Shown: in pieces, positions 6,806 through 7,969 of the stretch
How positions within the stretch are numbered: position 1 is the stretch's first letter
Layout: each line of letters begins with the position of its first letter
Origin: GCA-2747515 sp964427825
Lineage (GTDB): Bacteria > Patescibacteriota > Minisyncoccia > Moranbacterales > GCA-2747515
Direction: 5' to 3'
Assembly (NCBI GenBank): GCA_964427825.1
Contig: CAYRUU010000038.1
Coordinates: 1 to 7,969, forward strand
DNA length: 7,969 bases
Made by a program: the position numbers and the translations under genes
Notes under the pieces: model-generated
What the model was told of the DNA's origin: nothing
What the model saw: the letters and a program-made list of their open reading frames with translations, nothing else
The model's database searches: none

Positions 6806-6834
6806 AGTATACGTGCAATGCGACATTGTGACCA
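6806..6834 (-). promoter_or_regulatory. Candidate promoter for the rpe-tkt operon
   Basis: On the minus strand TGGTCA (6834-6829; 4 of 6 matches to TTGACA) is separated by exactly 17 nt from TATACT (6811-6806; 5 of 6 matches to TATAAT). The predicted start near 6799 would give a leader of about 7 nt before ATG 6792, or about 22 nt before ATG 6777. The Shine-Dalgarno site at 6805-6801 would then be outside the transcript. Either the operon is read from further upstream, or the message is nearly leaderless. Confidence 0.4.
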
Positions 6835-6881
6835 GATGTGCACAGTCACTGTTTACGTCAAACCTCACTGTCGGCAGAAAT

Positions 6882-6907
6882 AATACCTCATTAACTAAAG
6901 CGGTATT
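6882..6907. repeat. Inverted repeat between the M23 peptidase gene and rpe
   Basis: AATACC (6882-6887) and GGTATT (6902-6907) form a perfect 6-bp inverted repeat around a 14-nt AT-rich centre. Neither strand has a strong T tract after the stem, so it is a poor intrinsic terminator. An operator upstream of the rpe-tkt operon is an alternative. The rest of the gap (6835-6950) shows no gene or other clear feature. Confidence 0.3.
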
Positions 6908-6950
6908 TCAAACTGTGCCCACTTCTTTATTATCGTAGTGTATGCCTACG

Positions 6951-7969
6951 CTACGACCCCAGTATCTGCACATGGTGTTCTTTTTGTCGTAGAAACGCTT
7001 CGCGCGCGTCCCCTTCCAGCAGCGCGCCTTTCGGCTGTTCCAGTTTCATCGGATTGACGGGTGTGCCGCTCTTCTTCATGCCGTAGTCCAAGTGCGGACC
7101 CGTGGACCATCCCGTAGATCCCACAAAGCCGATCACCTCACCACGCGACACATGTGCGCCGCTGCGAACGTTTTTGGCAATGGCGCTCAAGTGTCCATAG
7201 TGCGTGGTGTAACCATTATCGTGCGCCAGGCGAACCATATTGCCCCAACCGCCTTCCCACCCGGCGCTACTCACCGTGCCATCGGCGGTGGCGACAACCG
7301 GTGTTCCTGTTGGTGCGGCATAGTCAATTTGATAGTGCGCCGACACCCGTTTGGTGATCGGATGCAGCCGTGCGCCGGTAAATCCCGACGTGATGCGCAG
7401 ATAACTGAGTGGTGCCTGTAAAAACTGTCGCTCTAACTTATGCCCATCGCCGTCATAGTAGGCGCCCGTACCATCATGCTCAAAATAGTAGGCCTCATGC
7501 GTCGTGCCATCGTTGACAAATCGCGCGGCACGCACGGTGCCGTCCGGACCGCGTACCCCATCGCGCATCCGCTCTTCATAGACCACTGCAAATATATCGC
7601 CCGCACGAATGTCCGTCATAAAGTCAAAACTGAAGGAAAACACATCTCCCACCGTCAAGATCGTCGGCTCCGTCAACCCTGCCTCTAAACCGTCCGCATA
7701 GAAAAAGTTATCAATCGTGCCGGACACGGATCGCTCCGTCACATCATAGGCAATGGCATCCTTACGTACCATAAAACCCTCTTCTGTACGATCGGCAACA
7801 ATCGTGGACTCTGTGTTACAATCATACTCCACACGCACCGTCTCACCCGTCGACGCATCGACACAGAAACGCATCGACTGCCCGATTTTCAATTTTGTCA
7901 GATCAAACACATCCTTACCCGCATCAATCAGCGCCGCAATCTCATTGGCATCAAGACGTCCTTCGCGTG
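6951..7969 (-). CDS. M23 (LytM/MepM-like) zinc metallopeptidase, 5' end outside window
   Basis: The visible part is 338 codons and the frame is open to the window edge, so the N-terminus and any signal peptide are missing. A GTG at 7910 is an internal Val, because the upstream codons (ending in AALIDAGKDVFDL) match the usual N-terminal domain of MepM/Csd3-like proteins. Two regulatory-type beta domains come first, with AGDIFAVVYE-like and YYDGDG-like segments. FLQAPLSYLRITSGF then leads into the M23 catalytic domain. Zinc-site residues are His (7337-7335) and Asp (7325-7323) in HYQID, His in the HYGHLS motif (7202-7191), and His (7094-7092) in GPHLDYG. The last motif is normally HLH; here the second His is Asp (GAC, 7088-7086). 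Family members cut peptidoglycan cross-links outside the cytoplasmic membrane. It is 158 nt upstream of rpe and probably a separate transcription unit, though no strong terminator separates them. Confidence 0.93.
   Translation of the reverse strand, partial: REGRLDANEIAALIDAGKDVFDLTKLKIGQSMRFCVDASTGETVRVEYDCNTESTIVADRTEEGFMVRKDAIAYDVTERSVSGTIDNFFYADGLEAGLTEPTILTVGDVFSFSFDFMTDIRAGDIFAVVYEERMRDGVRGPDGTVRAARFVNDGTTHEAYYFEHDGTGAYYDGDGHKLERQFLQAPLSYLRITSGFTGARLHPITKRVSAHYQIDYAAPTGTPVVATADGTVSSAGWEGGWGNMVRLAHDNGYTTHYGHLSAIAKNVRSGAHVSRGEVIGFVGSTGWSTGPHLDYGMKKSGTPVNPMKLEQPKGALLEGDAREAFLRQKEHHVQILGS

Noticed and set aside
6793..6849. GTG-initiated N-terminal extension of the RPE-like gene
   Set aside because: The extra residues have no match to RPE starts, no Shine-Dalgarno site precedes the GTG, and a better site lies before ATG 6792.
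6934..6955. Hairpin CGTAG/CTACG at the end of the M23 gene as a terminator
   Set aside because: The stem is only 5 bp and is followed by ATAATAAAG rather than a T tract, so it is not a convincing intrinsic terminator.
7908..7910. GTG as the start of the M23 peptidase gene
   Set aside because: The frame continues open upstream to the window edge with residues that fit the family's N-terminal domain, so this codon is internal.
1..7969. CRISPR array, insertion sequence or other mobile element
   Set aside because: No regularly spaced repeats, transposase or integrase motifs, or terminal inverted repeats were seen; genes and spacing look chromosomal.
316..7969. Alternative genetic code with TGA read as Gly
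   Set aside because: All six protein frames are full-length under the standard code and contain no in-frame TGA, so reassignment is not indicated.

Overview
The window reads as chromosomal sequence from a bacterium with compact, tightly packed genes. I infer a member of the Patescibacteria (Candidate Phyla Radiation). The reasons are the very short intergenic gaps, mostly weak Shine-Dalgarno sites, a tRNA-His that does not encode a full CCA end, and a mix of protein types I associate with that group: an ATP-cone/PD-(D/E)XK protein, a large GS-DxD nucleotidyltransferase, a Gln-containing RPE-like protein and an extended TIGR00730/LOG protein. This placement is an impression from family types, not the result of a search.

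Layout. Positions 1-221 are AT-rich non-coding DNA. They hold a convincing promoter for the tRNA and a weaker candidate promoter and start for a divergent gene leaving the window on the left. A plus-strand tRNA-His(GTG) lies at 222-294. It converges on a minus-strand gene block, and a hairpin at 304-333 probably ends transcription from both sides. All protein genes are on the minus strand. In transcription order they are: a 5'-truncated M23 (MepM-like) zinc endopeptidase (7969-6951); a gap of about 160 nt with a candidate promoter; an RPE-like epimerase (6792-6139); a full-length single-chain transketolase (6118-4262); a LOG/TIGR00730 phosphoribohydrolase-like protein (4260-3472); an ATP-cone plus Mrr-like nuclease (3447-2602); and a 757-residue nucleotidyltransferase (2589-316). 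From rpe to the nucleotidyltransferase the gaps are 20, 1, 24 and 12 nt, which suggests one operon.

Function. RPE and transketolase form part of the non-oxidative pentose phosphate pathway. LOG enzymes release ribose 5-phosphate from nucleoside monophosphates, so the first three operon genes could feed nucleotide-derived ribose into sugar-phosphate exchange. The last two genes are nucleotide- or nucleic-acid-related: a putative nucleotide-sensing nuclease and a CCA/OAS-like nucleotidyltransferase. They may be unrelated passengers, or may form a nucleotide-linked module with the LOG protein.

The points most worth a second look are changed metal-site residues in two enzymes (His to Gln in the RPE-like protein, HxH to HxD in the M23 peptidase), the LOG/nuclease/nucleotidyltransferase trio, and the shared terminator that contains the stop codon of the last gene.
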